Below, piece by piece: positions 43,075 through 50,639 of a stretch of 64,000 bases of DNA. Origin of the DNA: Streptomyces sp. ASQP_92 (GTDB lineage: Bacteria > Actinomycetota > Actinomycetes > Streptomycetales > Streptomycetaceae); NCBI RefSeq assembly GCF_025399895.1, contig NZ_JAODUA010000018.1:78596-142595 (forward strand), read 5' to 3'. Made by a program: the position numbers and the translations under genes. The notes beneath the pieces were generated by a model. That model was not told the origin of the DNA and did no database searches. It worked only from the letters and a program-made list of their open reading frames with translations. Position 1 is the stretch's first letter. Each line of letters starts with the position of its first letter.

Positions 43075-43302
43075 ATGAACACACAGCGCCGCCTCCGGGC
43101 CGCCACCGCCGCCGCCTCCCTCCTGCTCCTCGCCGCACCCGGTGTCGCGGCGGCCGACACGGGCTCGGGGCAGGGCAGCGTCACCGAGTACGGGCAGCCG
43201 AAGGTGCTCGGCGGGCAGGGCGAGATCGCCGAGACGCTCACCGCTGGTGTCGCCATGTTCGGTGGCGCCCTCCAGCCCGGCGGCGCGTCCGGGGCCCACT
43301 GA
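43075..43302 (+). CDS. Small secreted Gly-rich protein
   Basis: A 75-residue protein with signal peptide (LRAATAAASLLLLAAPGVAAA) and a ~47-residue Gly/Gln-rich mature part (GSGQGSVTEYGQPKVLGGQG). No Cys. Directly upstream of the GH26-like gene (8 bp gap), so it may be co-expressed with it. Confidence 0.6.
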   Translation: MNTQRRLRAATAAASLLLLAAPGVAAADTGSGQGSVTEYGQPKVLGGQGEIAETLTAGVAMFGGALQPGGASGAH

Positions 43303-43310
43303 CGGTCGGG

Positions 43311-44315
43311 ATGCGCCGGGCGAGCGGGACCGGCACCGGACGCCGTCGGGCGGCGGACGCCGCGTCCTCGTGGAAGGCCGCGCTGTGCGCGCTCGTGCTG
43401 CTGGTCTCCGCGCTGGTCCAGCTGCCGGGCGACCGGCCGAGCGGTCCGATGCCGACCGGGGCCAGGACCGCGGCGGGCGTCTTCACCGGGTCCGGCGGGG
43501 ACGGCGTCGTCAAGCTCGCCGCGGTCGAGAAGTGGCGCGGCCACGGGCAACTGCGCGCGGGGCACACGTATCTCCCGGGCGGCACCTGGAGCGGCATCGA
43601 GGGCCCGCCCCCGCTCCTCGCGCCCTGGGCCCGCTGGCGCCACGAGCGTACCGACCGGGTCTTCGTCCTCAACGTGCCGATGCTGGCCCGCAACGAGGAC
43701 GGCCTGCCCGACGCCGAGGTGCGCGACCTGCTCGGACAGGGCGCGCGCGGCGCCTTCGACGGCCACTTCACCGCGCTGGCCGAGCGCCTGGTCGCCCTCG
43801 GGCTCGCCGACACCAACGTCGTCCTCGGGTGGGAGATGAACGGCGTCACCTATACGCACCGGTGCGCTCCCGACCCGGCCGCCTGGCGGGCGTACTGGCG
43901 GCGCGTGGTCACCGCGATGCGCTCGGTGGCGGGGCAGCACTTCCGCTTCGACTTCGCGCCGAACCGCGGGCGCGACGCCGTGCCGTGGACCGAGTGCTAT
44001 CCCGGGGACGCCTTCGTCGACATCCTCGGCATGGACTCCTACGACCAGCCCGCCGGCATGTCCTTCCGGGAGCAGGTGGAGGAGCCGTACGGACTGCGCG
44101 CCCAGGTCGACTTCGCCGCCCGGCACGGCAAGCCGGTGTCCTACCCGGAGTGGGGGCTCTTCCGCAACGGGGACGACGCGCGGTACGTGCGCGGGATGAC
44201 GGCCTGGTTCCGCCGCTACCGGCCCGTCTACCAGACCCTGACCGACTACTGCCCGCACGGCGTGTGGGAGTGCCCCGACCACCCCGAGGCGGCGCGCGCC
44301 TACCGGGCGCGGTGA
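43311..44315 (+). CDS. GH26-like glycosyl hydrolase, membrane-anchored paralogue
   Basis: A 334-residue protein with a basic N-terminus and one hydrophobic segment (AALCALVLLVSALVQL) that fits a signal anchor. The catalytic domain has VVLGWEMNGVTYTHRC (acid/base Glu) and PVSYPEWGLFRNGDD (nucleophile Glu), as in clan GH-A family 26 endo-beta-mannanases. It closely matches the gene at 60506-61810 over the whole catalytic domain (RFDFAP-RGRDAVPWTECYPGD and ILGMDSYDQP are nearly identical). It may trim or remodel the polysaccharide made by the operon between them. Confidence 0.82.
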   Translation: MRRASGTGTGRRRAADAASSWKAALCALVLLVSALVQLPGDRPSGPMPTGARTAAGVFTGSGGDGVVKLAAVEKWRGHGQLRAGHTYLPGGTWSGIEGPPPLLAPWARWRHERTDRVFVLNVPMLARNEDGLPDAEVRDLLGQGARGAFDGHFTALAERLVALGLADTNVVLGWEMNGVTYTHRCAPDPAAWRAYWRRVVTAMRSVAGQHFRFDFAPNRGRDAVPWTECYPGDAFVDILGMDSYDQPAGMSFREQVEEPYGLRAQVDFAARHGKPVSYPEWGLFRNGDDARYVRGMTAWFRRYRPVYQTLTDYCPHGVWECPDHPEAARAYRAR

Positions 44316-44476
44316 CCGGCGGGCCGCGCGCTGAGCCGTGCGGGGGCGGCCGGTGGGCCGGACGGGTGGTCCCTTCGATGGTGCTCGCGTGGCCCGGGGG
44401 CCCCCGCGAGGCGGATCCCAATTATGCGTATCAGCATCTGATCCCCCTCCGGTTTTCCTGTTGAAGGGTCGCAGGC

Positions 44477-44794
44477 ATGTACAAGCTCTCAGGTCCGGCG
44501 GCGCGGGCCGCCCTCGTCACGGGCCTGGTGTCCGCGCTGGGCACCGGGTACGCGGCGCACGCCGCCGGCCACCCCGGAGCGGCCCCGCCGCCCGCCTCCG
44601 CGCCGCACGCGGCCCCGCACGCGCCGGGCGGGGCCGCGGTGCGCCCCGGCACGGCACGGCCGACCCTGGCCGACACCGGTGCCGACGCCAACGCCACGCT
44701 GCTCGGCGCCCTGAGCGCGGGCGCGGTCGTCACGGGGGCGGCGGCGGTCGCCCTGTCCCGGCGCTCCTCACGCGGGAGGTACGGCGAGGAGTGA
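44477..44794 (+). CDS. Small sortase-anchored surface protein (LAxTG)
   Basis: A 105-residue protein: signal peptide to about residue 30, a Pro/Ala/His linker, then LADTG at residues 64-68, a hydrophobic stretch (ATLLGALSAGAVVTGAAAVAL) and a basic tail (RRSSRGR). This is a class-E sortase sorting signal as used by long chaplins in Streptomyces. With only ~30 mature residues before LADTG it would present a short peptide on peptidoglycan. The same LADTGAD motif ends the large chaplin at 62.1 kb. Confidence 0.75.
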   Translation: MYKLSGPAARAALVTGLVSALGTGYAAHAAGHPGAAPPPASAPHAAPHAPGGAAVRPGTARPTLADTGADANATLLGALSAGAVVTGAAAVALSRRSSRGRYGEE

Positions 44795-44864
44795 CGCACT
44801 CGGCGTGGCGCGGGCGGCCCGGTCCCGGTTCGCTCAGGGAGGAACCGATTTGCTCCTTGGTGTC

Positions 44865-44892
44865 CGTTACCTATGGCCGATCGACACGTTGA
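44865..44892 (+). promoter_or_regulatory. Sigma-BldN-type promoter of a chaplin gene
   Basis: CGTTAC (44865-44870), exactly 16 bp, CGTTGA (44887-44892). This matches the BldN consensus CGTAAC-N16-CGTTGA at 11 of 12 positions and lies 55 bp before the chaplin ATG. Chaplin genes are classic BldN targets. Confidence 0.7.
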
Positions 44893-44946
44893 AGTGACAT
44901 GACGACTGCGTGTCTGCGGTCGCGTGTCCAATCAAGGAGAACTTTG

Positions 44947-45222
44947 ATGTCTCGTATCGCGAAGACGGCCGCCGTCGTCGCCGGAGCGGGCGCCATGGCA
45001 CTGGCCGGTGCGGGTATGGCCGCTGCCGACGCCGGCGCCGAGGCCGTCGCGTCCAACTCCCCCGGCGTCCTCTCGGGGAACCTGCTGCAGGTGCCGGTGC
45101 ACATCCCGGTCAACCTCTGCGGCAACACCGTTGACGTCATCGGCCTGCTGAACCCGGTGTTCGGCAACACCTGCGTCAACGACTCCCACCTCCTCCACCA
45201 CCACGGTGGCTACGGGGGCTGA
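44947..45222 (+). CDS. Short chaplin
   Basis: A 91-residue chaplin. A signal peptide ending AAADA is followed by the ~40-residue chaplin domain (NSPGVLSGNLLQVPVHIPVN, then CGNTVDVIGLLNPVFGNTC) with the conserved Cys pair that forms a disulfide. Chaplins assemble as amyloid fibrils on aerial hyphae and spores. The unusual C-terminal tail HLLHHHGGYGG is His-rich. AAGGAG lies eight bases before the ATG and a BldN-type promoter upstream. Two back-to-back terminators follow. Confidence 0.95.
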   Translation: MSRIAKTAAVVAGAGAMALAGAGMAAADAGAEAVASNSPGVLSGNLLQVPVHIPVNLCGNTVDVIGLLNPVFGNTCVNDSHLLHHHGGYGG

Positions 45223-45233
45223 CGCCTTCCTGT

Positions 45234-45268
45234 CCCGGCCGGACGGTCCTCGTGACCGCCCGGCCGGG
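45234..45268 (+). terminator. Chaplin gene terminator
   Basis: Stem CCCGGCCGG-a-CGGTC (45234-45248) with GACCG-c-CCGGCCGGG (45254-45268), one mismatch, 5-nt loop, followed by CCTTTG. Confidence 0.75.
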
Positions 45269-45290
45269 CCTTTGATCCCATCGGTACCTG

Positions 45291-45322
45291 CGGCCTCCCG
45301 GACTTCTCCCCCCGGGAGGCCG
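45291..45322 (-). terminator. Tyrosinase operon terminator
   Basis: Perfect 11-bp stem CGGCCTCCCGG/CCGGGAGGCCG (45291-45301/45312-45322), just past the melC2 stop on the minus strand. Confidence 0.7.
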
Positions 45323-45330
45323 TCGCCGTG

Positions 45331-46200
45331 TCAGGCGTACCGGTAGATCCGGCTGTGGTCCAGGAGCGCCGCCGGCGCCACGTTCCACGGCGGCATCGGA
45401 TCGTGTAGCGCCGCCACCCGGCCGTGCTGGAGGTCGCCCAGCGGTGGCGGCACGTCGGGCAGATACCGCTTGGACTTTGGGTGGGCGGCCTGCCAGCGCG
45501 ACCACAGGCTGTCGACGAAGGCGTGGTGCAGCCAGAACACGGGATCGTTGACGGCGGCGCCGCCGAGCATGATCCCGCCGATCCAGCGGTGCACCTGGTT
45601 GTGCGTACGGAAGCGGGCGTTGCCCGACGCCGTGGTCCAGCCCTCCATCTTGTTGCGGAACCCGGTCCCGCTCATCGAGTTCCAGGGCGAGACGTCGTAC
45701 ACCGGGTCGGCGAGCGCGTGGGCGACATCGGCGGCGGCGGGCAGTTTGATCGGGTCCTTGGGGCGGCCCAGGTCCCGCGTCAGGAAGCGTTCATCGGTGA
45801 CGTTGGCCGTGATGTCCCAGTTGCCGTGGGCGTGCGCGAAGGGGCCGGTCATGACCTGGAGATCACCCCGGCGTCCGTTGCCGCCCATGAAGTCGTCGCC
45901 CCACAGCGACGAGGCGGGCGAGTTGTCGCGCGTCCAGTCCCAATAGGGCACGGTGACACGCGGGTTGACCTTCTGCAGCGCCCGCTCGAACTCCAGCAGG
46001 AACTGGCGGTGCCAGGGCAGGAAGGACGGCGCCATGTGCGCCACGCGCAGCCCGCGGTCGCCGTCGGACACGTAGAAGTCGATGTGGGTGCGCACGAACG
46101 TGTCGTATGCGCCACGCCGTTTGAGTTCGAGCACGGCGTTGACGAACGCCTTGCGCTCGGCGCTCGTCAGGTTCCGCTGGTTCTTACGCGTGTACACCAC
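45331..46200 (-). CDS. melC2: Tyrosinase
   Basis: A 289-residue type-3 copper monooxygenase making melanin precursors from tyrosine. CuA ligands lie in RTHIDFYVSD and HMAPSFLPWHRQF, CuB ligands in HNQVHRWIGG and FWLHHAFVDSLW. It lacks a signal peptide and is co-exported with MelC1. The GTG at 46200 has GGGGGAG upstream and overlaps the end of melC1 by 17 bases. Divergence from the best-known MelC2 in the CuA region (HID for HNE) suggests the second Streptomyces tyrosinase class (MelD-like). Confidence 0.95.
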   Translation of the reverse strand: MVYTRKNQRNLTSAERKAFVNAVLELKRRGAYDTFVRTHIDFYVSDGDRGLRVAHMAPSFLPWHRQFLLEFERALQKVNPRVTVPYWDWTRDNSPASSLWGDDFMGGNGRRGDLQVMTGPFAHAHGNWDITANVTDERFLTRDLGRPKDPIKLPAAADVAHALADPVYDVSPWNSMSGTGFRNKMEGWTTASGNARFRTHNQVHRWIGGIMLGGAAVNDPVFWLHHAFVDSLWSRWQAAHPKSKRYLPDVPPPLGDLQHGRVAALHDPMPPWNVAPAALLDHSRIYRYA

Positions 46201-46711
46201 GGACGGCTCCCCCTTCGTGGCCCGCGTGCACGGGCACGGCGGCCAGCCGGGCGCGGCCCAGCTCGGCCGCGGCGGCGCGGGCGGCCTCGCGGGCGGTGGC
46301 ATAGGACTCGTAGTGGTCGACGGAGCTCAGATAGGTGCCGTCGGCGCGGCGCATCAGCATCAGCTGACGGTCGTCCACGAATACGGCGACCTCCGCCCCG
46401 TCCGCGTGGAGGGGGCGGCCCTGGATGCGGTGCCCCGCGTGCATCTCGTCGAAGAGCATCCCCTCGGGAACACGCGGGGTGGACCCGGGACCCGTGGTAC
46501 CGGCCGGCGCGGCGGAGGGGATGCGGGAGAGCGCGGCGCCGGTGAAGGCGACGGCCGCCGAGGCGAACAGGGCGCGCAGCAGGCCGCGCCGGGCGATGCG
46601 CCAGGCGGTACGGGGCGGGGGCGCGCCGGGCCCGGTGGGCTCGGGGGCGCGGCCCCGGGGGCGGGGGCGGCCGGTCCGGCGTGCGCGCCAGAAGTGTGTC
46701 GCGTCGTTCAT
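46184..46711 (-). CDS. melC1: Tyrosinase copper chaperone/co-exporter
   Basis: A 175-residue MelC1 with a Tat signal (RIARRGLLRALFASAAVAF). The conserved C-terminal domain includes GMLFDEMHAGHRIQGRPL, FVDDRQLMLMRRADGTYLSSVDHYESYAT, seen across residues ~95-150. It binds apo-MelC2, delivers copper and carries the complex through the Tat pathway. The ATG has GAGGGAG seven bases upstream. The N-terminal ~50 residues before the Tat motif are longer than usual. Confidence 0.93.
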   Translation of the reverse strand: MNDATHFWRARRTGRPRPRGRAPEPTGPGAPPPRTAWRIARRGLLRALFASAAVAFTGAALSRIPSAAPAGTTGPGSTPRVPEGMLFDEMHAGHRIQGRPLHADGAEVAVFVDDRQLMLMRRADGTYLSSVDHYESYATAREAARAAAAELGRARLAAVPVHAGHEGGAVRGVHA

Positions 46712-47048
46712 GGGCGTCTCCCTCGTGCTCGCTCGCGCGGACGAGTCCGGCACATGCGTGGGCCCCGCAAACCGTCCTGGTTCCGGGGCCCGTCCGAGCG
46801 TCCGCTCTCCTTGACCGATGCCGGGTTCAACGAGGTGCCCCGGCGCAGGAAACGGCCGCCGTACGCTCGTCGGCGCCGCCGACGCTCCCCGGGCCGGTAC
46901 TGGTTGCACGGCCCGGGGAGGCTTCAACCATGCGACTGGTCGGTGGGGTCAACGCCCGCGGCGGGCGGGCGTGTCGGTGGCCGGAGGTGTTTCACGCGGT
47001 TGGCCCAGCGGGCCCGCAGGGAGAGTACGGTCCGGCCGGCGGCGGCCC

Positions 47049-47693
47049 TCACCCCGTCCAGAAGTCCCACCAGCGGGTCAGGATCAGCATCGCGACGACC
47101 CCGATGTGCAGGACCGGCACCGCCCAGCCGAACTCGGCGGCCAGGCCTCGCGCCCAACCCGGCGCGGGCAGCGCCCCCTTGATCACGTTGAGCTGGGTGA
47201 CCCGCCAGAACAGCACGATGGTGGCGACCCACGCCAGACAGCACCACAGGCACAGCGCGCCGATGCGGTACAGCGACTCGAACTGGAGCCAGCTGACGAA
47301 GACGACGCCGGAGGCCGCCCCCGCGTTCAGCGCCAGCCAGTACCAGCGCCCGAACCGGCCGCCCCCGAGCAGGCTCACCCCCACGCAGCACACGATCCCG
47401 TACGCCACCAGGCCCAGCATCGGATTGGGGAACCCGAAGACGGACGCCTGCGCGCTCTTCATGATGTTGCCGCAGGAGATCACCGGGTTGAGGCTGCACC
47501 CCGGGACGAAGTCCGGATCGCGCAGGAGCTCGAACTCGTCCAGGGTGATGACCCAGGAGGCCAGCAGGCCGGCCGCGCCGGTGAGCACCACCAGCCAGGC
47601 GAAGCCGCGGCCGGCGCCGAAGGCGGGGCCGGGCGGCGGGCCGGACGAGTCGGTGACCGGCGCCGGCGCCTGGAGCGTCCCGTGGAAGGGCAT
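47049..47693 (-). CDS. Vitamin K epoxide reductase family protein (VKOR)
   Basis: A 214-residue membrane protein with five hydrophobic segments. The redox centres are CSLNPVISCG (loop Cys pair) and CLWC (active-site CxxC, residues ~140). In Actinobacteria VKOR replaces DsbB and re-oxidises a DsbA-like partner for disulfide formation in exported proteins. No partner thioredoxin is fused or adjacent. Chaplins and other exported Cys proteins nearby are plausible clients. Confidence 0.93.
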   Translation of the reverse strand: MPFHGTLQAPAPVTDSSGPPPGPAFGAGRGFAWLVVLTGAAGLLASWVITLDEFELLRDPDFVPGCSLNPVISCGNIMKSAQASVFGFPNPMLGLVAYGIVCCVGVSLLGGGRFGRWYWLALNAGAASGVVFVSWLQFESLYRIGALCLWCCLAWVATIVLFWRVTQLNVIKGALPAPGWARGLAAEFGWAVPVLHIGVVAMLILTRWWDFWTG

Positions 47694-47728
47694 CGGTGTC
47701 GTCTCCGTTCCGTTCTCGTCCGGCGGGC

Positions 47729-48229
47729 TCAGCCTCGCAGCCGGCGGATGGGGAGCAGGCAGTGGCCCGCGGTGGTGATGGTGGCCTCGTCGCCCGCGAA
47801 CGCCCTCAACTGCTCTTCACTGACGGCGACGCCGGGCAGGGCCTCGGGCCAGGAGCGGGTGGCGAACATGAACTGGACGGTGCCGCACTTCTCGGCGGCC
47901 GCCAGCCACTCGGGCGGCGCGGGGCACTGGGCGGTCATGGTCGGCAGGGTCAGGACGGCCCGGCCGGCCTGCACGATCAGGGTCAGCGGGAACGAGCCGC
48001 CGTGACTCTGGTCGACCACGCTGCCGGCCGGCATGCCGATCTCTTCGAGGAGCGCCCGCGCCGCGACCTCGGCGCCCTCGGGGCCCTGGACGCCGTCACC
48101 GAGGGGGTACGCCATGAGGAAGGGCACGTCGCCGGACCCGTCGGGCTGTTCGCCGCACCACGCGATGACGATGAGCGAGCCCAACAGGGCGGCCCTGGAC
48201 GGCTGTACGGCACTGCTGGCTGAAGTCAT
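47729..48229 (-). CDS. DUF5949-like conserved protein
   Basis: A 166-residue cytoplasmic protein with alternating strands and helices. VPFLMAYPLGDG and LPTMTAQCPAPPEWLAAAEKCG are the strongest blocks and match my recollection of the Streptomyces DUF5949 family. No function is known. Same orientation as VKOR, 35 bp upstream of it, so probably co-transcribed. The 295 bp beyond it (48230-48524) are G-rich low complexity without a gene. Confidence 0.65.
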   Translation of the reverse strand: MTSASSAVQPSRAALLGSLIVIAWCGEQPDGSGDVPFLMAYPLGDGVQGPEGAEVAARALLEEIGMPAGSVVDQSHGGSFPLTLIVQAGRAVLTLPTMTAQCPAPPEWLAAAEKCGTVQFMFATRSWPEALPGVAVSEEQLRAFAGDEATITTAGHCLLPIRRLRG

Positions 48230-48524
48230 GCCGGGACTCTAGGACATTACGGGGCGAGTCCTTCGCCTCTGTCACCCATCCGGATGAAACGTCCTTCAGG
48301 GGCCTTCAGGGGCCTTGAGGGGGACGCACCGGGCCCTGCGGATGCGGCCGGGGGGGTGGGACGGGTGACGCGGGGGGCTGCGCGGGTGCCGCGCGGGCTG
48401 CGGCGGGGGTGACGCGCGGATGCGGCCGGTCCGGACATGCGGGAGCGGCCCCGTGTTCCCCAACTCAGCGAAGCCGCCCACCACTTGACGCTTTCCGGCC
48501 GGGCACGCACCGGGCCCCGCACGG

Positions 48525-48836
48525 CTAGCCGATCGGCAGTCCGCCGAGCATCTGGCCGGGGCCGGACTGGCCGTGGGGCTTGCTGAGGTCGCGGGCGGTG
48601 CTGGTCGCCGCGTGCAGCAGGGAGCCGTCCGACTTGGGGTCGAGCGCGGTGGTGTTGACGGGTGCCGCGTCGGCCAACTGGGCGTGGGACATCTGGTTGG
48701 TCAGCGAGTCGAGGCCGCCGTTGAGGCTCATGGGGGGCAGGGGAGGCGTGGCGCCGGTGGCGAAGGCCGGGGCCGCCGCGCCCATCACCGCGAGGGAACC
48801 GGCGACCGCCGCGGCTACCTTCATCGACTTCATCAT
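48525..48836 (-). CDS. Small secreted protein
   Basis: A ~103-residue protein with signal peptide (MKVAAAVAGSLAVMGAAAPAFA) and a mature ~75-residue Leu/Asp/His-containing part (LNGGLDSLTNQMSHAQLADAAPVNTTALD). No Cys. GGAAGGA lies just before the tandem ATG codons 48836/48833. The signal peptide resembles those of the chaplins. Upstream lies an 11-bp-period repeat tract. Confidence 0.65.
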   Translation of the reverse strand: MMKSMKVAAAVAGSLAVMGAAAPAFATGATPPLPPMSLNGGLDSLTNQMSHAQLADAAPVNTTALDPKSDGSLLHAATSTARDLSKPHGQSGPGQMLGGLPIG

Positions 48837-48839
48837 CAA

Positions 48840-49289
48840 TCCTTCCGCGGCGAGTTCGATCGCCGAATGGGCCGCGCGTGCCGCGCTCCGGCGGAGCCGC
48901 GCGTATCTCTGTCGCTTTGCGATGCTTCGCCTTGGGTAACGACTCCCGGACGGTTGGGAAACCCTTCGGGAGCGGATCGGGGCCGCATCGCGGCCGGTCC
49001 GGGGCCGGATCGGGGCCGGTCCGGGGCCGGGTCGGGGCGGGTCCGGGGCCGGTCCGGGGCCGGATCGGGGCCGGATCGGGGCCGGATCGGGGCCGGATCG
49101 GGGCTTCCACTCGCTTGCGGGCGGTCCGCCGATTTCCGTAAGGGGTCGTGGGAATTCCGGTGCGGGCCCGCGTGCCGGGGTCGGTGCGGGCCCGCGTGCC
49201 GGGGCCCTGCCCGGCGGGGCGGTCGCACTGGTTTCGTCCAGCGGAAAGCGCCGGTTCCGTTGCCGGTCCGGCGCTTGGGGCGGTACGGG
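48840..49289. repeat. Gene-free gap with a 12-unit 11-bp tandem repeat
   Basis: The gap has no gene. Positions 48974-49105 are twelve consecutive 11-bp units of GGATCGGGGCC or GGTCCGGGGCC with few variants; the right half has four nearly identical units in a row. Eleven bp is close to one helical turn, so identical faces are displayed. It lies upstream of the small secreted protein gene. Confidence 0.75.
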
Positions 49290-50096
49290 TCAGGCGGGCA
49301 GTCCGGGGGCCGCGGGCAGGGATCCGGCCGGGGACTTGGGAGGCTGGGGCAGGCCCGGCAGGCTGGGCACGGGCAGTCCCGCGCCGACCAAGGTGGCGAC
49401 GACGAGACCGACGAGGCCGGTGACCACCGAGGTCGCCGCCGGCACGACGCCGTCGGCCTTGGCGCCGGTGACCGCCTTGACGAGGTCGTCGACGGACTTC
49501 TTGAGCACGGCGACGGCGTCGGCCCTGACGTCCACCGGCCCGGCGGCCTGCGGGGCTCCGCTCAGCGGCAGCTCGGACAACGCGGGCGTGGGAGCGGCCG
49601 GGTTCGCGGGCGTGACCGGGCGCACCGAGGCCGCGGGAGGGGCCGGTGCCGCGGGCTTGGCCGGCGACTCGGGCACGGCGGGCTTGGCGGGCACTGCGGG
49701 AGCGGCGGGGGTGGCGGGTGTGGCCGGTGTTGGGGGAGTCGCCGGGGTCGCGGGGTCGGCCGGGGTCACCGGCTTGGGCGGCGTGAGCGCGGCCGGGGTC
49801 GCCGACTTCGCGGCGTCCAGGGCGGACGTCGCCGCGGACGCGAGGGCCGTGACCTCGGCGGGCGATTTGCCGCCCAGCGCGCCGGTCACCAGATCCGTGA
49901 CCGGCTTGAGCACACCCCCCAGGTCGGCCAGCACCTTGACCTGCTGGAGCACCCCGTCGGCGCCCGGCACCGCGGCCTCGGCCCGGACCGGTCGCGGCGG
50001 CTGGACGCCCTCGGCCGCGGCGGCCCCGGCGGTGGCGATGACGATCGCGGTCGACAGGGCCACTGCGGCCAGGCGCCGCGGTGTGCGTGCACGCAT
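49290..50096 (-). CDS. Secreted protein with Ala/Pro-rich central region
   Basis: A 268-residue protein from ATG 50096 with AAGGAG nine bases upstream. Signal peptide (LAAVALSTAIVIATAGAAAA), an N-terminal helical part (LQQVKVLADLGGVLKPVTDLVTGALG), a ~70-residue PATPATP-type linker, and a C-terminal hydrophobic helix (ATSVVTGLVGLVVATLVGAGLPV) that could anchor it. No Cys or sorting motif. Family unknown; its place next to chaplins suggests a surface role. Confidence 0.65.
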   Translation of the reverse strand: MRARTPRRLAAVALSTAIVIATAGAAAAEGVQPPRPVRAEAAVPGADGVLQQVKVLADLGGVLKPVTDLVTGALGGKSPAEVTALASAATSALDAAKSATPAALTPPKPVTPADPATPATPPTPATPATPAAPAVPAKPAVPESPAKPAAPAPPAASVRPVTPANPAAPTPALSELPLSGAPQAAGPVDVRADAVAVLKKSVDDLVKAVTGAKADGVVPAATSVVTGLVGLVVATLVGAGLPVPSLPGLPQPPKSPAGSLPAAPGLPA

Positions 50097-50204
50097 GAAA
50101 GGGTTCTCCTTCGCTGAGACAGGCGGATTTCCCTCACCGTGCGCGGCCCCCTCATCCCCCGCAACCGCGTGCCCGCGCGTCTGCGCCATCCGGGGCAGCA
50201 CAAA

Positions 50205-50239
50205 GCCCCGGCGGCCCCCTGAGCGGGGGCGGCCGGGGC
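50205..50239 (-). terminator. Chaplin gene terminator
   Basis: 15-bp stem with one mismatch (50205-50219 with 50225-50239), 5-nt loop; in the minus direction it is followed by TTTG. It lies 11 bp past the chaplin stop. Confidence 0.75.
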
Positions 50240-50250
50240 CGTGGCGGGGA

Positions 50251-50490
50251 CTACTTGTTGACGCAGGTGTTGCCGAAGGCGGGGTTCAGCAGGGCGATCA
50301 CGTTGACCGTGTTGCCGCAGACGTTGACCGGAACGTGCACCGGCACCTGCAGCAGGTTGCCCGAGAGGACACCGGGGGAGTTGGTGGCAGCGCCCTGCGC
50401 GCCGGCGTCGGCGGCGGCGACGCCGGCCCCACCGGCAATGGCGGCAACGGCAGCGGTGGACAGAACCAGGGCCTTCGCGGTACGCGACAT
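50251..50490 (-). CDS. Short chaplin
   Basis: A 79-residue chaplin: signal peptide ending VAAADA, then NSPGVLSGNLLQVPVHVPVN and CGNTVNVIALLNPAFGNTCVNK with the conserved disulfide Cys pair. It is almost identical to the chaplin at 63.5 kb and close to that at 45 kb. A BldN-type promoter is recognisable about 80 bp upstream. Confidence 0.95.
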   Translation of the reverse strand: MSRTAKALVLSTAAVAAIAGGAGVAAADAGAQGAATNSPGVLSGNLLQVPVHVPVNVCGNTVNVIALLNPAFGNTCVNK

Positions 50491-50569
50491 GGAGAAGCAC
50501 TCCTAGGTTTGGGAAAGTCAGGGGCCTCGGGATAAGGCACTGACCGGGTGATGTCACTCGACCTACACC

Positions 50570-50597
50570 TCAACGCGGACCCGGCCCTCCGGTTTTG
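50570..50597 (-). promoter_or_regulatory. Sigma-BldN-type promoter of a chaplin gene
   Basis: Minus strand CAAAAC (50597-50592), 16 bp, CGTTGA (50575-50570). The -10 is perfect and the -35 matches 4 of 6; start codon 79 bp downstream. Confidence 0.55.
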
Positions 50598-50613
50598 CCC
50601 CTAACGGGTGAAC

Positions 50614-50639
50614 CCATGTTTTCGGCAGCGAAAACATGG
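50614..50639. promoter_or_regulatory. Perfect 10-bp dyad upstream of the chaplin promoter
   Basis: CCATGTTTTC (50614-50623), 6-bp spacer GGCAGC, GAAAACATGG (50630-50639). It lies 17 bp upstream of the BldN-like -35 element, where an activator or repressor of the chaplin gene could bind. Confidence 0.45.

Noticed and set aside
48247..49110. A Pro/Arg-rich minus-strand frame across the 11-bp repeats
   Set aside because: It overlaps the small secreted protein in another frame and owes its length to repeat DNA.
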